64,000 bases of DNA, from positions 124,001 to 188,000 of the forward strand of contig NZ_JHUV01000010.1 in assembly GCF_000619805.1 (NCBI RefSeq). The letters run 5' to 3'. A program made the position numbers and the translations under genes. Source of the DNA: Sulfurihydrogenibium subterraneum DSM 15120. Lineage in GTDB: Bacteria > Aquificota > Aquificia > Aquificales > Hydrogenothermaceae. The notes under the pieces were generated by a model. That model made no database searches. It saw only the letters and a program-made list of their open reading frames with translations, and had not been told where the DNA came from. This document shows positions 1-7,563 of the stretch, piece by piece. The number at the start of each line of letters is the position of its first letter. Position 1 is the stretch's first letter.

Positions 1-618
1 CATATCTCCGTAGTAATAGATAAGGTCTCTGTTTTTTTCATTTAATTTTTCTCTATTTACAGCCTTATACTTTATACAAGTAGGAGCTATTTTTACTCCA
101 ATTTGAAAAGCTAACTCTACAAATGATGATTTAAAAGGTAAAACAGTCTCACCGTTTGAAGTAGTTCCTTCTAAGAATATAACTAAGTTAAAACCTTTTT
201 CTAACACCTCTTTTAACATTTCTATTTCTCGTTTTATACCATTTTTAGATTGTCTATCTATAAATACACTTCCTCCATACTCTGCTATCTTTCCAAATAA
301 AAAGGTGTTTTTTACTTCATAAGTTGACACAAAAAGATTTTTATCACTGTTTTTTAAAATAAGAATGTCTAAATAAGATAGATGGTTTGGCGTAATTATG
401 TAGCTTTCTTCAGGATTTAGGTTAAAGTTATTTATGTAAACTTTTATATTAAAAAGTTTTAAAGCTAAGTCTCTGTAAAAGTTGCTATTTTTTATAAGTT
501 TATGTAATCTTTTTCTCTTATCTACGGTAAAAAAGTAGATAAAGGTTGAAGATAAAAAAAATAAAAAAGTTAGGACTAAAAAAATGCCAGCTCTGTATAA
601 AAATCTAATGTATTTCAC
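1..618 (-). CDS. PlsC/OlsA-type acyltransferase (3' end missing)
   Basis: Lysophospholipid-type O-acyltransferase, cut by the left window edge. Translating the minus strand from a GTG at 618 gives an N-terminal membrane segment (about residues 8-30), then the acceptor/catalytic motif NHLSYLD (HX4D) and the downstream motif EGTTSNG, both hallmarks of the PlsC family. The GTG overlaps the last 14 bases of the OlsB-like gene, so the two are translationally coupled; the start codon is uncertain because no ATG is in frame nearby and the ribosome site (GAAAG) is weak. An OlsB homologue followed by a PlsC homologue is the established arrangement for ornithine-lipid synthesis, where OlsA adds the second acyl chain to lyso-ornithine lipid. 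Its exact acceptor (lyso-ornithine lipid versus lysophosphatidate) is inferred from context only. Confidence 0.8.
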   Translation of the reverse strand, partial: MKYIRFLYRAGIFLVLTFLFFLSSTFIYFFTVDKRKRLHKLIKNSNFYRDLALKLFNIKVYINNFNLNPEESYIITPNHLSYLDILILKNSDKNLFVSTYEVKNTFLFGKIAEYGGSVFIDRQSKNGIKREIEMLKEVLEKGFNLVIFLEGTTSNGETVLPFKSSFVELAFQIGVKIAPTCIKYKAVNREKLNEKNRDLIYYYGDM

Positions 619-1441
619 TTTTTTTATACTTTCTTTCAAAAGTTTTTGTCAAATTATCTGTGTTTAAAACTGTTAGAAAATCAATACACTGAAACTCTCT
701 ATCTAATGCAGGATAACTACACACAGAAGATCCTGCATTTAGGTATGCTTTTAAAAGTGATGGAATTAAGTCTTTTGCTTTTTCTAAGTCTGGATTCAGC
801 TGTTGTAAAAAGTTTAAATATTTGTCAAACTTTGGCATGACATAATCGGGCTTTACTTCACAGAGTAGATTTTCGTTAAAATAGTTTTTTCTAAGATGTA
901 AGTATAGATACGCAGCTTCTACTGGGTCTGTTATGTAAACACTCGAACAACCAAATAGATATTTAGAGTCTGTTTGTTTTACGTAATCAGCTATACCTTT
1001 CCATAAAAGTGCAATTGTGATACCGTTTCTATGGTCTTTCTTTATTGCAGCTCTACCCATCTCTAAAATATTTCCGTTTAACTTTTTTATGTTGTCTATG
1101 TAAAACTCTGTTTCTGAGTAAAACTTGTTAGAAAAAAGAGAAGATATTAATCTATAAGTACCTATTGGTTTACCTGTTTTTTTGTCAATAATTATTATGT
1201 GGTCTGCTAAAAGGTCGAACTCGTCAAAGTCTATAGGAATAAGTTTTTTCTTACCTTCTAAAAATACTTCAAACCTAAGTTTTAGTAAATCTAAAAGCTC
1301 GTTTTTTGTTTGAGCTGTCTTTACAATGTAGGAGTTTGTTTCTATGTGTATGTTTACTTTACTTTTTAAATTTTTTATTTTGTACTTATAAAAGTTTATA
1401 GGTATGTTTTTAACTTTTTTTATCTTATTTATAGCTATCAT
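605..1441 (-). CDS. olsB: OlsB-type N-acyltransferase (ornithine lipid synthesis)
   Basis: Member of the Acetyltransf_5/COG3176 GNAT-fold family (also annotated hemolysin-like). Recognisable blocks in order are a DEFDLLADH segment, GTYRL, the YSETEF block, LEMGRAAI, HRNG and YLFGCSS, spaced as in OlsB. The 278-residue length fits. OlsB transfers a 3-hydroxyacyl group from acyl-ACP to the alpha-amino group of ornithine, the first step of ornithine-lipid synthesis in the cytoplasm or at the inner membrane face. The start is supported by a strong AAGGAGG site 8 bases upstream. It lies 15 bp after the small DUF2934-like gene and overlaps the downstream PlsC-like gene, so all three look co-transcribed from a promoter near 1663-1705. 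The amino acid used (ornithine, glycine, lysine) cannot be read from the sequence. Confidence 0.82.
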   Translation of the reverse strand: MIAINKIKKVKNIPINFYKYKIKNLKSKVNIHIETNSYIVKTAQTKNELLDLLKLRFEVFLEGKKKLIPIDFDEFDLLADHIIIIDKKTGKPIGTYRLISSLFSNKFYSETEFYIDNIKKLNGNILEMGRAAIKKDHRNGITIALLWKGIADYVKQTDSKYLFGCSSVYITDPVEAAYLYLHLRKNYFNENLLCEVKPDYVMPKFDKYLNFLQQLNPDLEKAKDLIPSLLKAYLNAGSSVCSYPALDREFQCIDFLTVLNTDNLTKTFERKYKKSEIH

Positions 1442-1456
1442 GTTAAAGCCTCCTTT

Positions 1457-1633
1457 TTAGACTTTCTTTTTAGTTGGTCTTTTTTTCAGTAAATCTTTAT
1501 CTTTTAGATACTGGATAACAGTGTTCACTATCTCTTCAGCATCTTTCCAGTTTTGCAAAGTTCTATCATCTGTCTTTCCTGTAATTTCCCAAATTTTTAA
1601 AGCAATTTTCTCAACTATCTCTCTGTTTTCCAT
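1457..1633 (-). CDS. small DUF2934-like protein
   Basis: A 58-residue ORF with ATG at 1633 preceded by AAGGAGC at good spacing and stop TAA at 1457. The pattern IAxKIWEITGKTDxxxLQNWxxAEEIV resembles the short DUF2934 domain (a helix with a conserved W-E-x-x-G, then W-x-x-A-E). The C-terminus is basic (KKRPTKKKV). No function is established for the family. It is the first gene of the operon with the OlsB- and PlsC-like acyltransferases, 15 bp upstream of olsB, so a regulatory or accessory role in lipid synthesis is possible but unproven. Confidence 0.65.
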   Translation of the reverse strand: MENREIVEKIALKIWEITGKTDDRTLQNWKDAEEIVNTVIQYLKDKDLLKKRPTKKKV

Positions 1634-1662
1634 CTTGTCAGCTCCTTACTGATTTTTTATTG

Positions 1663-1705
1663 ATTTTAGACAATAAGATTTAATTTTTGTTTAAGGTAAT
1701 GTTAA
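1663..1705 (-). promoter_or_regulatory. putative Pho-box array and -10 for the ornithine-lipid operon
   Basis: Reading the minus strand, three TTAA-containing units follow each other at exactly 11 bp: TTAACATTACC, TTAAACAAAAA, TTAAATCTTAT (1705 to 1673). Four bases later comes a -10-like TAAAAT (1668-1663), and the first gene starts at 1633 after an AAGGAGC site. The same layout is seen before pstS, the porin and psiE-phoB in this window, which is the basis for calling it a PhoB site. TTAA is common in AT-rich DNA, so the exact 11-bp phase and the fixed gap to -10 carry the argument, not the word itself. Confidence 0.55.
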
Positions 1706-1725
1706 AAATTTTTAGTTTAAAGTTA

Positions 1726-1754
1726 ATGAAATTTAAAAATTTTTTGCTTATAAT
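1726..1754 (+). promoter_or_regulatory. candidate promoter for the coiled-coil/ykuK pair
   Basis: A perfect TATAAT lies at 1749-1754, about 30 bp before the start codon, with a weak -35-like ATGAAA at 1726-1731 (17-bp gap). It points right and diverges from the ornithine-lipid promoter in the same gap. Confidence 0.4.
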
Positions 1755-1784
1755 TATCTTTAAAAGAAAAAGAAGGAGTCTACA

Positions 1785-1988
1785 ATGGACAGATTAGATG
1801 ATATTCTTTCAGAAATAAAAAGTCTTGAAAAAAGATACTCTAAATATCTAAAAGAAAAAGAGAGAGTTAGAAAAAGACAGCAAGACGTCCACTTTACTCC
1901 AAAAGATAGAGAAATACTAATAGAAAGTTTTGTTATAGCTAACATTGTTGAAAACTTGATAAGTAAAGCCATTTCAAAATTAGTATGA
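1785..1988 (+). CDS. small coiled-coil hypothetical protein
   Basis: 67 residues, highly charged and predicted mostly helical: the first 35 residues (DRLDDILSEIKSLEKRYSKY and onward) look like a coiled coil, followed by a second helix. There is no signal peptide or membrane segment. An AAGGAG site precedes the ATG. The stop overlaps the ATG of the ykuK-like gene (ATGA type), so the two are translationally coupled. I do not recognise a family; a partner or accessory subunit of the YkuK-like protein is the simplest reading of the context. Confidence 0.6.
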   Translation: MDRLDDILSEIKSLEKRYSKYLKEKERVRKRQQDVHFTPKDREILIESFVIANIVENLISKAISKLV

Positions 1989-2422
1989 AAAAGTTTGATT
2001 TTGATGAAATTAAACGATACATAGCAAAAACTTCCCAAGAAACGTCTATTTATGTAGGGTGTGATTCTAAGCAATTCCAAACTTACACGCTTTTTGTTAC
2101 AGTGATAGTTGTCCATATAGACTCTTGTAGAGGAGCGAAGATATTCTCAGAGGTTCAAAAAACACGAAAGATAGAATCTCTAAGAGAAAGACTTTTAAAG
2201 GAAGTAGACCTTTCTGTTTATGCAGCGTTAAACATTTTGGAAGTAATAGAAAACAGGACTTTAGAAATTCATCTTGACATAAATCCTAGTGAAAAACATA
2301 AATCAAGTATGGTTGTAAAAGAGGCTATAAGTTATGTTATGGCTCAAGGATTAAAACCTGTTTTAAAACCAAATTCAATTGCTGCTTTTTCCGTTGCAGA
2401 TTATATAGTTAACCACTGTTAA
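1985..2422 (+). CDS. YkuK/DUF458 family RNase H-like protein
   Basis: 145 residues matching the DUF458 (YkuK) family, which has a ribonuclease H-like fold. Visible family features are the early YVGCDSKQF segment (acidic residue in the first strand), the central HIDSCRGAKIFSE segment, and the LEIHLDINPSEKHKSS block carrying a second conserved Asp. Biochemical function of the family is not established; a nuclease-type active site is inferred from the fold. Its start overlaps the stop of the preceding coiled-coil gene. The next gene, a dynamin-like GTPase, begins 87 bp later after its own likely promoter. Confidence 0.75.
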   Translation: MKKFDFDEIKRYIAKTSQETSIYVGCDSKQFQTYTLFVTVIVVHIDSCRGAKIFSEVQKTRKIESLRERLLKEVDLSVYAALNILEVIENRTLEIHLDINPSEKHKSSMVVKEAISYVMAQGLKPVLKPNSIAAFSVADYIVNHC

Positions 2423-2446
2423 ATCTTTTCAAGGACTTGAAGTTAT

Positions 2447-2475
2447 TTGTATAACTATAAAAACTATGATAAAAT
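2447..2475 (+). promoter_or_regulatory. candidate promoter for the dynamin-like operon
   Basis: In the 87-bp gap before the first dynamin-like gene there is TTGTAT (2447-2452), a 17-bp spacer and TAAAAT (2470-2475), about 35 bp before the start codon and upstream of a strong AAGGAGGG site. It is weak and AT-rich, so it is offered as a candidate only. Confidence 0.3.
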
Positions 2476-2509
2476 TCAAGTATAGTTTATCTAAGGAGGG
2501 TAAATAAGT

Positions 2510-4498
2510 ATGATTGACTTAAACTACTATAACAGAGAAAAATCTAAGGTAATAGAAAATGTAAATAATTACATAATTAGATTAAAGAAAGGTAAGGAAA
2601 TTTTAAGCTCTGTAAATTTACCTATAAATTTTGATGAATTTACGGAAAAATTAGATGGAATTGTAAAATCCTTAATAGATGATAAAGTAAGAGTTTCTGT
2701 AATAGCAGAAGTTTCAAATGGTAAATCTACATTCCTAAATGCACTTATATTTAAGAACATTATTCTTGATGCAAGGATTGGAGAAACAACAGCAAGGCTT
2801 TATCATATTTCTTACGGTGATGAATATGCAGTAAAATACAAAAATTTAGAAAAAAAATTTAACAGTTTAGAAGAAATAAAAGAATTTATAAAGCAATTAA
2901 ACAAAGAAACATTAGAAAAAGCAGAAGAAAGTAGAGAGGGAGGAAAAGTTTTAAATATTTCAGAAGATGAGTTAAGCGTGTTTATTTACATACCTTTGGA
3001 ACATTTGAGAGTTGGAATAGAGGTTATTGACACACCCGGGTTTGGAACGCTAAATGAAGAATTAATGATGAAATTTATTACAAGTGCTATTCATTCAAGT
3101 GATGCTGTTATAACTATACTTGATATAAGTCAAGGAATTAAGAAAAGTGAAAGCGAGAAATTTTCAAAGCTATTGTCCATGATAAGGCCTGACAAAAGGT
3201 ATATTGTTTTTAATAAGGTAGATTCATATGAAGATGAGGTAGAAAATTTTGATTATGTTAGTAGAGATGTTATAAACAATATGAACAGGATTTTAGAAAA
3301 GCAAGGATATGACCAAAAAATTGATGTAAATCAATTGTTTTATGTTTCAGCTAAATTAGCACTGCAAGGCTTTATTAAGCAAGCAAAAGCTGAAACTTTA
3401 GATGAGGGAGCTAAAAAATATAAGGAGTTATTCGAGGAGTTTGAAAAAGAGTTCTGGAACGATGTTATAAATTACAAACAAAAAGAATTTTTATCTGATA
3501 AAATCTCTTCCTTTGAAAGATTAAAAGACTCTATAAATAAAGAAATTAATAGTATTTACAAAAATTTAAAGAATAGATTATTACAAATAAAAGCTGAGAA
3601 AGATAAGATATTAAGATCACAATATGAAATAAGTTCAATGTCGTCAAAGCTTCAAGGAAAAGCTAACAATTGTATAAACTATTTAAAAAGTATTAAATTA
3701 AGTGCTGATGAAGTTATTTCTGATATTGAAGAGGAAATTTTACAAAAATCAAAAGTTATTGATTACATTGAAGAAAATTATGGTTTTTTGTCTTCACTTA
3801 CTAAAAAAGGTGAAATAGAAGAAGAAATAAAGTGTAGATTAAAAAATGTAGATATAAAAAGTATTTTAAAGAGTAATCTCAAAAAATATTATGGTGATAT
3901 TTTTGAAAGGATAAGATTCCATGTCCAGGATTATAATGAAAGTGCTTATGAGTTTAATTCTAAACTTGAAAAAATGGGAATAGAAAAATTTAGATTTCCC
4001 GTCGTAGAATACAAAGAATCTGAAGAAGGACAAGAAAAACAAATTTCAACTCAGTTTGAAATTAAAAGGAGCGGTGTTTTAGCTCCTGCATTAGGAGGAT
4101 ATCTGACAGGAGCCCTTATTGGTGGTTTAATTGAGCAATTAGTCTTAGGAACAGTTATTGGTGCAGCAGGGTTTGTTGCAGTTTCAATACTTATACCAAT
4201 TTTTATCTCAAAAGATGTGAAAAAGAAAAAAGAAGAATTAAAACAAAAAATCAGAGAAGGAGTTCGTAATAGTCTTTATGATATAAAGGTAGAAATTAAT
4301 AAACTAAATAATACTTTAGAAGACTATATAGACGATATTAGAAGAAAAGTTATCGAAGTTGAATTTATTAATTCAGAAATAATAAAAGCCCTTGAAAAAA
4401 GTGATTTAGACGAAGAGATAAAAAAGATAGAAAATCAATTAGATACATTAAAAAACATAGCTAATGTTTTAGAAATAAAAATCTTAGCGGAGGTTTAA
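2510..4498 (+). CDS. dynamin-like GTPase 1
   Basis: Large GTPase of the bacterial dynamin-like (Dynamin_N) family, 662 residues. The G1 loop is at residues 66-73 (AEVSNGKS; the usual first Gly is Ala), G2 threonines are at 93-94 (GETT), G3 DTPG at 174-177 and G4 NKVD at 235-238. Long helical, coiled-coil-rich stalk regions follow. Near residues 525-572 a Gly/Ala/Ile-rich hydrophobic hairpin resembles the membrane paddle of bacterial dynamins. Such proteins bind and remodel membranes upon GTP binding and often act as hetero-oligomers of neighbouring genes. A strong AAGGAGGG site precedes the ATG. The next dynamin-like gene starts 3 bp after the stop. The cellular role (membrane fusion, stress or phage tolerance) is unknown. 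Confidence 0.85.
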   Translation: MIDLNYYNREKSKVIENVNNYIIRLKKGKEILSSVNLPINFDEFTEKLDGIVKSLIDDKVRVSVIAEVSNGKSTFLNALIFKNIILDARIGETTARLYHISYGDEYAVKYKNLEKKFNSLEEIKEFIKQLNKETLEKAEESREGGKVLNISEDELSVFIYIPLEHLRVGIEVIDTPGFGTLNEELMMKFITSAIHSSDAVITILDISQGIKKSESEKFSKLLSMIRPDKRYIVFNKVDSYEDEVENFDYVSRDVINNMNRILEKQGYDQKIDVNQLFYVSAKLALQGFIKQAKAETLDEGAKKYKELFEEFEKEFWNDVINYKQKEFLSDKISSFERLKDSINKEINSIYKNLKNRLLQIKAEKDKILRSQYEISSMSSKLQGKANNCINYLKSIKLSADEVISDIEEEILQKSKVIDYIEENYGFLSSLTKKGEIEEEIKCRLKNVDIKSILKSNLKKYYGDIFERIRFHVQDYNESAYEFNSKLEKMGIEKFRFPVVEYKESEEGQEKQISTQFEIKRSGVLAPALGGYLTGALIGGLIEQLVLGTVIGAAGFVAVSILIPIFISKDVKKKKEELKQKIREGVRNSLYDIKVEINKLNNTLEDYIDDIRRKVIEVEFINSEIIKALEKSDLDEEIKKIENQLDTLKNIANVLEIKILAEV

Positions 4499-4500
4499 AG

Positions 4501-6054
4501 ATGGAGCAGGAACTTAAAGTTTTAAGAAATAATATATTGTTTTTAAGAAATGAATACCTTGAAAAACTTTGTGATGTTGCAATTGATGTTATAAAAAGGG
4601 ATAAAATAGAAGTCATTTTTGTTGGTAAATTATCAACTGGAAAAAGTACGATAATGAATGCTCTCCTTGACAGAAACATTATGCCAACAGGGATTGGAAC
4701 TATTACAAAATCTATAAACACAGTTATAAAATCTGATGAAGACAAAATCGAAGTTATTTATAAAGATGGAAACTCTGAGGTTTATCAACTTAATGAAAAA
4801 AGTTTTGAACTTATAAACGGAAAAGCCAATATAAAAGCCGTAAATGTTTATCTTAAAGACTTTCCTTTTTCAAGTGTAATATTTGTAGATACACCCGGAA
4901 TTGATGAGCTACAAGAAAACTTGGAAAACTTAACTCTATCAAGAATCCCTACAGCTGACGCCGTAGTATTCGTTTTAGATATATCAAAAGGTTTAACAAA
5001 AAAAGATAAAGAGTTTTTTAATGATTATATTATTAAGTTTTTGAGAGATAAAATTTTTATTGTCTTTAATAAGCTTGATTTAGTTAAAGATGAAGTTGAT
5101 GAAGAACAAATCCAAAATGTAAAAAAGGATTTAGAAGGATTTACAGTGTTTGTATTTTCTGCAAAAGAGAAAGATAAAGACTTTTTTGCTTTTAAAAATC
5201 AATTATTTAACTATCTTTCAGAAACTAGTAAATCCCAAATCATAAAATCAAGGATAAACTCAATTATAAAAGCGATTGAAGAAGTTTCTAAAAAACAGTT
5301 AAACTCACTAATTGAAAATAAACAAAAAACAAAAGAAGAGCTTCAATCAAAATTATCTGAATTAAAAATGAAGAAAGCTGAGCTTGACAATACATTAAAT
5401 GATTTGAGGAAGAAGGTAGAAGTAGAAATTTTAGATATTATAAATAACAAAATTGTCCCACTTATTGATAATAAAAGAATAGAAGTTATTACAAAAGTAA
5501 AAAACATGGATCCAGATAATCTAAAAACTTATTTATCAGTGAATTTAAGAAATGAAATTCAATCACTTATAGTGAGCATAAAAGAAAATCTAAATAAGTC
5601 AAAATTTGACTTTAACATCGCAGAACTTTCTGGAATAGGGTCTACTTCATCCTTTACATCTTTTATCTTATCGTCGATAGACATTTTAGGAAAGATACTT
5701 GACCCATTACTAAAAAGATTCAATCTTCCAGACTTAACTGATGTTATTCAAGATTTGATTAAAACATTAGCTATGAGTAATATTGAAGACGATATAAATA
5801 AAATTTTTGACAAAATTAAAGAAAATATCATTTATTCTATAGAAAGCTCTAAAGACTATTACTTTGAGGAGTTAAAACTTAGAGAACATGCTAATTTAGA
5901 TAGTGAAATTGTTTCGACCGAGAAAAGTATTGAATTTATTGGAAAAGATAAAGAAGAAATTGAAAATGAACTAAAATTTTATGAAAGTAAGATAAAGGTT
6001 ATAGAAGACACTGTAAATAACATAAGGAGTATTCTTGAAAGTAAAGTTATTTAG
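4501..6054 (+). CDS. dynamin-like GTPase 2
   Basis: Second of three adjacent dynamin-like GTPases, 517 residues. Motifs: G1 GKLSTGKS at 42-49, G2 within GIGTITKS, G3 DTPG at 130-133, G4 NKLD at 190-193. The rest is helical, with a long Lys/Glu-rich coiled coil. A less hydrophobic segment near residues 375-425 (SFILSSIDILGKILDPLLKR) could be an amphipathic membrane-contact region rather than a full paddle, so this may be the partner subunit lacking its own membrane hairpin. GGAGG lies 8 bases upstream of ATG, 3 bp after gene 1. Residues 160-172 (DISKGLTKKDKEF) are identical in GTPase 3. Confidence 0.83.
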   Translation: MEQELKVLRNNILFLRNEYLEKLCDVAIDVIKRDKIEVIFVGKLSTGKSTIMNALLDRNIMPTGIGTITKSINTVIKSDEDKIEVIYKDGNSEVYQLNEKSFELINGKANIKAVNVYLKDFPFSSVIFVDTPGIDELQENLENLTLSRIPTADAVVFVLDISKGLTKKDKEFFNDYIIKFLRDKIFIVFNKLDLVKDEVDEEQIQNVKKDLEGFTVFVFSAKEKDKDFFAFKNQLFNYLSETSKSQIIKSRINSIIKAIEEVSKKQLNSLIENKQKTKEELQSKLSELKMKKAELDNTLNDLRKKVEVEILDIINNKIVPLIDNKRIEVITKVKNMDPDNLKTYLSVNLRNEIQSLIVSIKENLNKSKFDFNIAELSGIGSTSSFTSFILSSIDILGKILDPLLKRFNLPDLTDVIQDLIKTLAMSNIEDDINKIFDKIKENIIYSIESSKDYYFEELKLREHANLDSEIVSTEKSIEFIGKDKEEIENELKFYESKIKVIEDTVNNIRSILESKVI

Positions 6055-6065
6055 GGTGATGATTT

Positions 6066-7547
6066 ATGATAGAAAAACTTCTTGAAAAACTTGAGGAAAA
6101 AACAGACAAAATAAAACAAAAGAAAGAATATTTTATGATAAAACCTACTGTGTGTGTTGTTGGTAAAATGTCAGCTGGTAAATCTTCATTTTTAAATTTA
6201 TTATTAGGTAAAGAAATATTTCTATCTAGATTGGGAGAGACTACTAAAAGTATAACAAAAATTGAGTTATGCGATAATAAATTATTAGTATCAGAATTGA
6301 ATAAAACGGATTTTAAAATTAAAGAAAAAATTTCAATTTCATCGATTTATTCTGAATTTTTATCGTTTCTAAACATAGTAGATGTTCCTGGTTATGACGC
6401 AAGCTACGATGAAGAGATTAAAGCTTACCTTAAAGATGGAGAATACGATATAGTCTTATACATACTTGACATATCAAAAGGTTTAACAAAAAAAGATAAA
6501 GAGTTTTTAGAACTTTTGCAAGAAAAAGAACCTTATGTTTTATTCATTTTAAATAAAATAGATTTATCCGCAGATGAAGATAAAGAAGATACCAAAGACC
6601 ACTTAAACAAAATAAAAAATGATATAGAAAAAATATATCCGAAGAGAAAAATTTTAGGTTATGTTCCATCTTCAGCCACAAAATTTAGGAAAAATAAAGA
6701 ATTAGTTAAATTTTTACAAGATATTATTATAATTGCTTCTTATGTTTCTACATTTAAGAGTAATTTAAACATAATAAGGAATGGAACTATAGAAGCCATT
6801 AACAAAAATATGGTTAAAGTTAAAGAAAGGGACAAATATTACACAAATTTTTATCTCAATAAATTATACGATGAACTTTATAAAATCTCAAATTTTGACA
6901 TTATAACTGATAGTAAGAATGTTATTGAAAAGCTGATAGAAAATTTAAACTTTGAACTGCAAAACGAAATAAGTAAAGATATGGAAACAATAAAGAAGGC
7001 TTTTAATGAGGTAATTAATAATGTTAGAAAATTCATAAACGATATGTCAATTTCCTATATTGAAATTTTAAATTTAGATTTAGATTATGATTTTGGGCAA
7101 GAATATTTAGTCTCAGATTTTTCAAGATTTACTATAGGACAAACTGATTATTCTGAAGAAATCTTAGATGAGATTTTCAATGGAATTATGGTTTCTATAG
7201 GTGGAGGAATACTTGCAAGACTTGCTTTAGGAGCTCTTATTCCAGGTATAGGAACACTTGTTTTCTTAGGGTCGTTAGTTTATACATTTATGAATTTAGG
7301 CAAAAAAGCCGATGAAATAAGAAGTAAAGTTTATAATGAAGTTTCATACAGATTACCGTCAATTATAACAAGTAGTTGGGAAAGTGTGTGTGGAGATATT
7401 GAGAAAAACTTCATAGAACAAATAGACTCTATAACCAAAAGTAAAGATATTGATGAGTTTCTCAATAAACTGATTTCTGGAGCTTACAATATGAATGAAG
7501 AACTTTCAAGCGTTATTATAGATAACATGGATAAACTTTGTAAATAG
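6066..7547 (+). CDS. dynamin-like GTPase 3
   Basis: Third dynamin-like GTPase, 493 residues. G1 GKMSAGKS at 33-40, G2 GETTKS near 58, G3 DVPG at 106-109 (Val for the usual Thr), G4 NKID at 163-166. A hydrophobic Gly-rich hairpin around residues 375-410 (GGGILARLALGALIPGIGTL) resembles a membrane paddle. It begins 11 bp after GTPase 2 and ends the operon, converging with phoR 16 bp away without an evident terminator. Two paddle-bearing members flanking one paddle-poor member suggests a hetero-oligomeric membrane-remodelling complex; this is inference from the layout and from known tandem bacterial dynamin pairs. Confidence 0.83.
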   Translation: MIEKLLEKLEEKTDKIKQKKEYFMIKPTVCVVGKMSAGKSSFLNLLLGKEIFLSRLGETTKSITKIELCDNKLLVSELNKTDFKIKEKISISSIYSEFLSFLNIVDVPGYDASYDEEIKAYLKDGEYDIVLYILDISKGLTKKDKEFLELLQEKEPYVLFILNKIDLSADEDKEDTKDHLNKIKNDIEKIYPKRKILGYVPSSATKFRKNKELVKFLQDIIIIASYVSTFKSNLNIIRNGTIEAINKNMVKVKERDKYYTNFYLNKLYDELYKISNFDIITDSKNVIEKLIENLNFELQNEISKDMETIKKAFNEVINNVRKFINDMSISYIEILNLDLDYDFGQEYLVSDFSRFTIGQTDYSEEILDEIFNGIMVSIGGGILARLALGALIPGIGTLVFLGSLVYTFMNLGKKADEIRSKVYNEVSYRLPSIITSSWESVCGDIEKNFIEQIDSITKSKDIDEFLNKLISGAYNMNEELSSVIIDNMDKLCK

Positions 7548-7563
7548 ATTTTAATCAAAAAAG

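Noticed and set aside
2510-7547. Dynamin-like operon considered as part of a mobile defence island
   Set aside because: No transposase, integrase, restriction or repeat is nearby and base composition looks like the surroundings; a defence role is kept only as one possibility.
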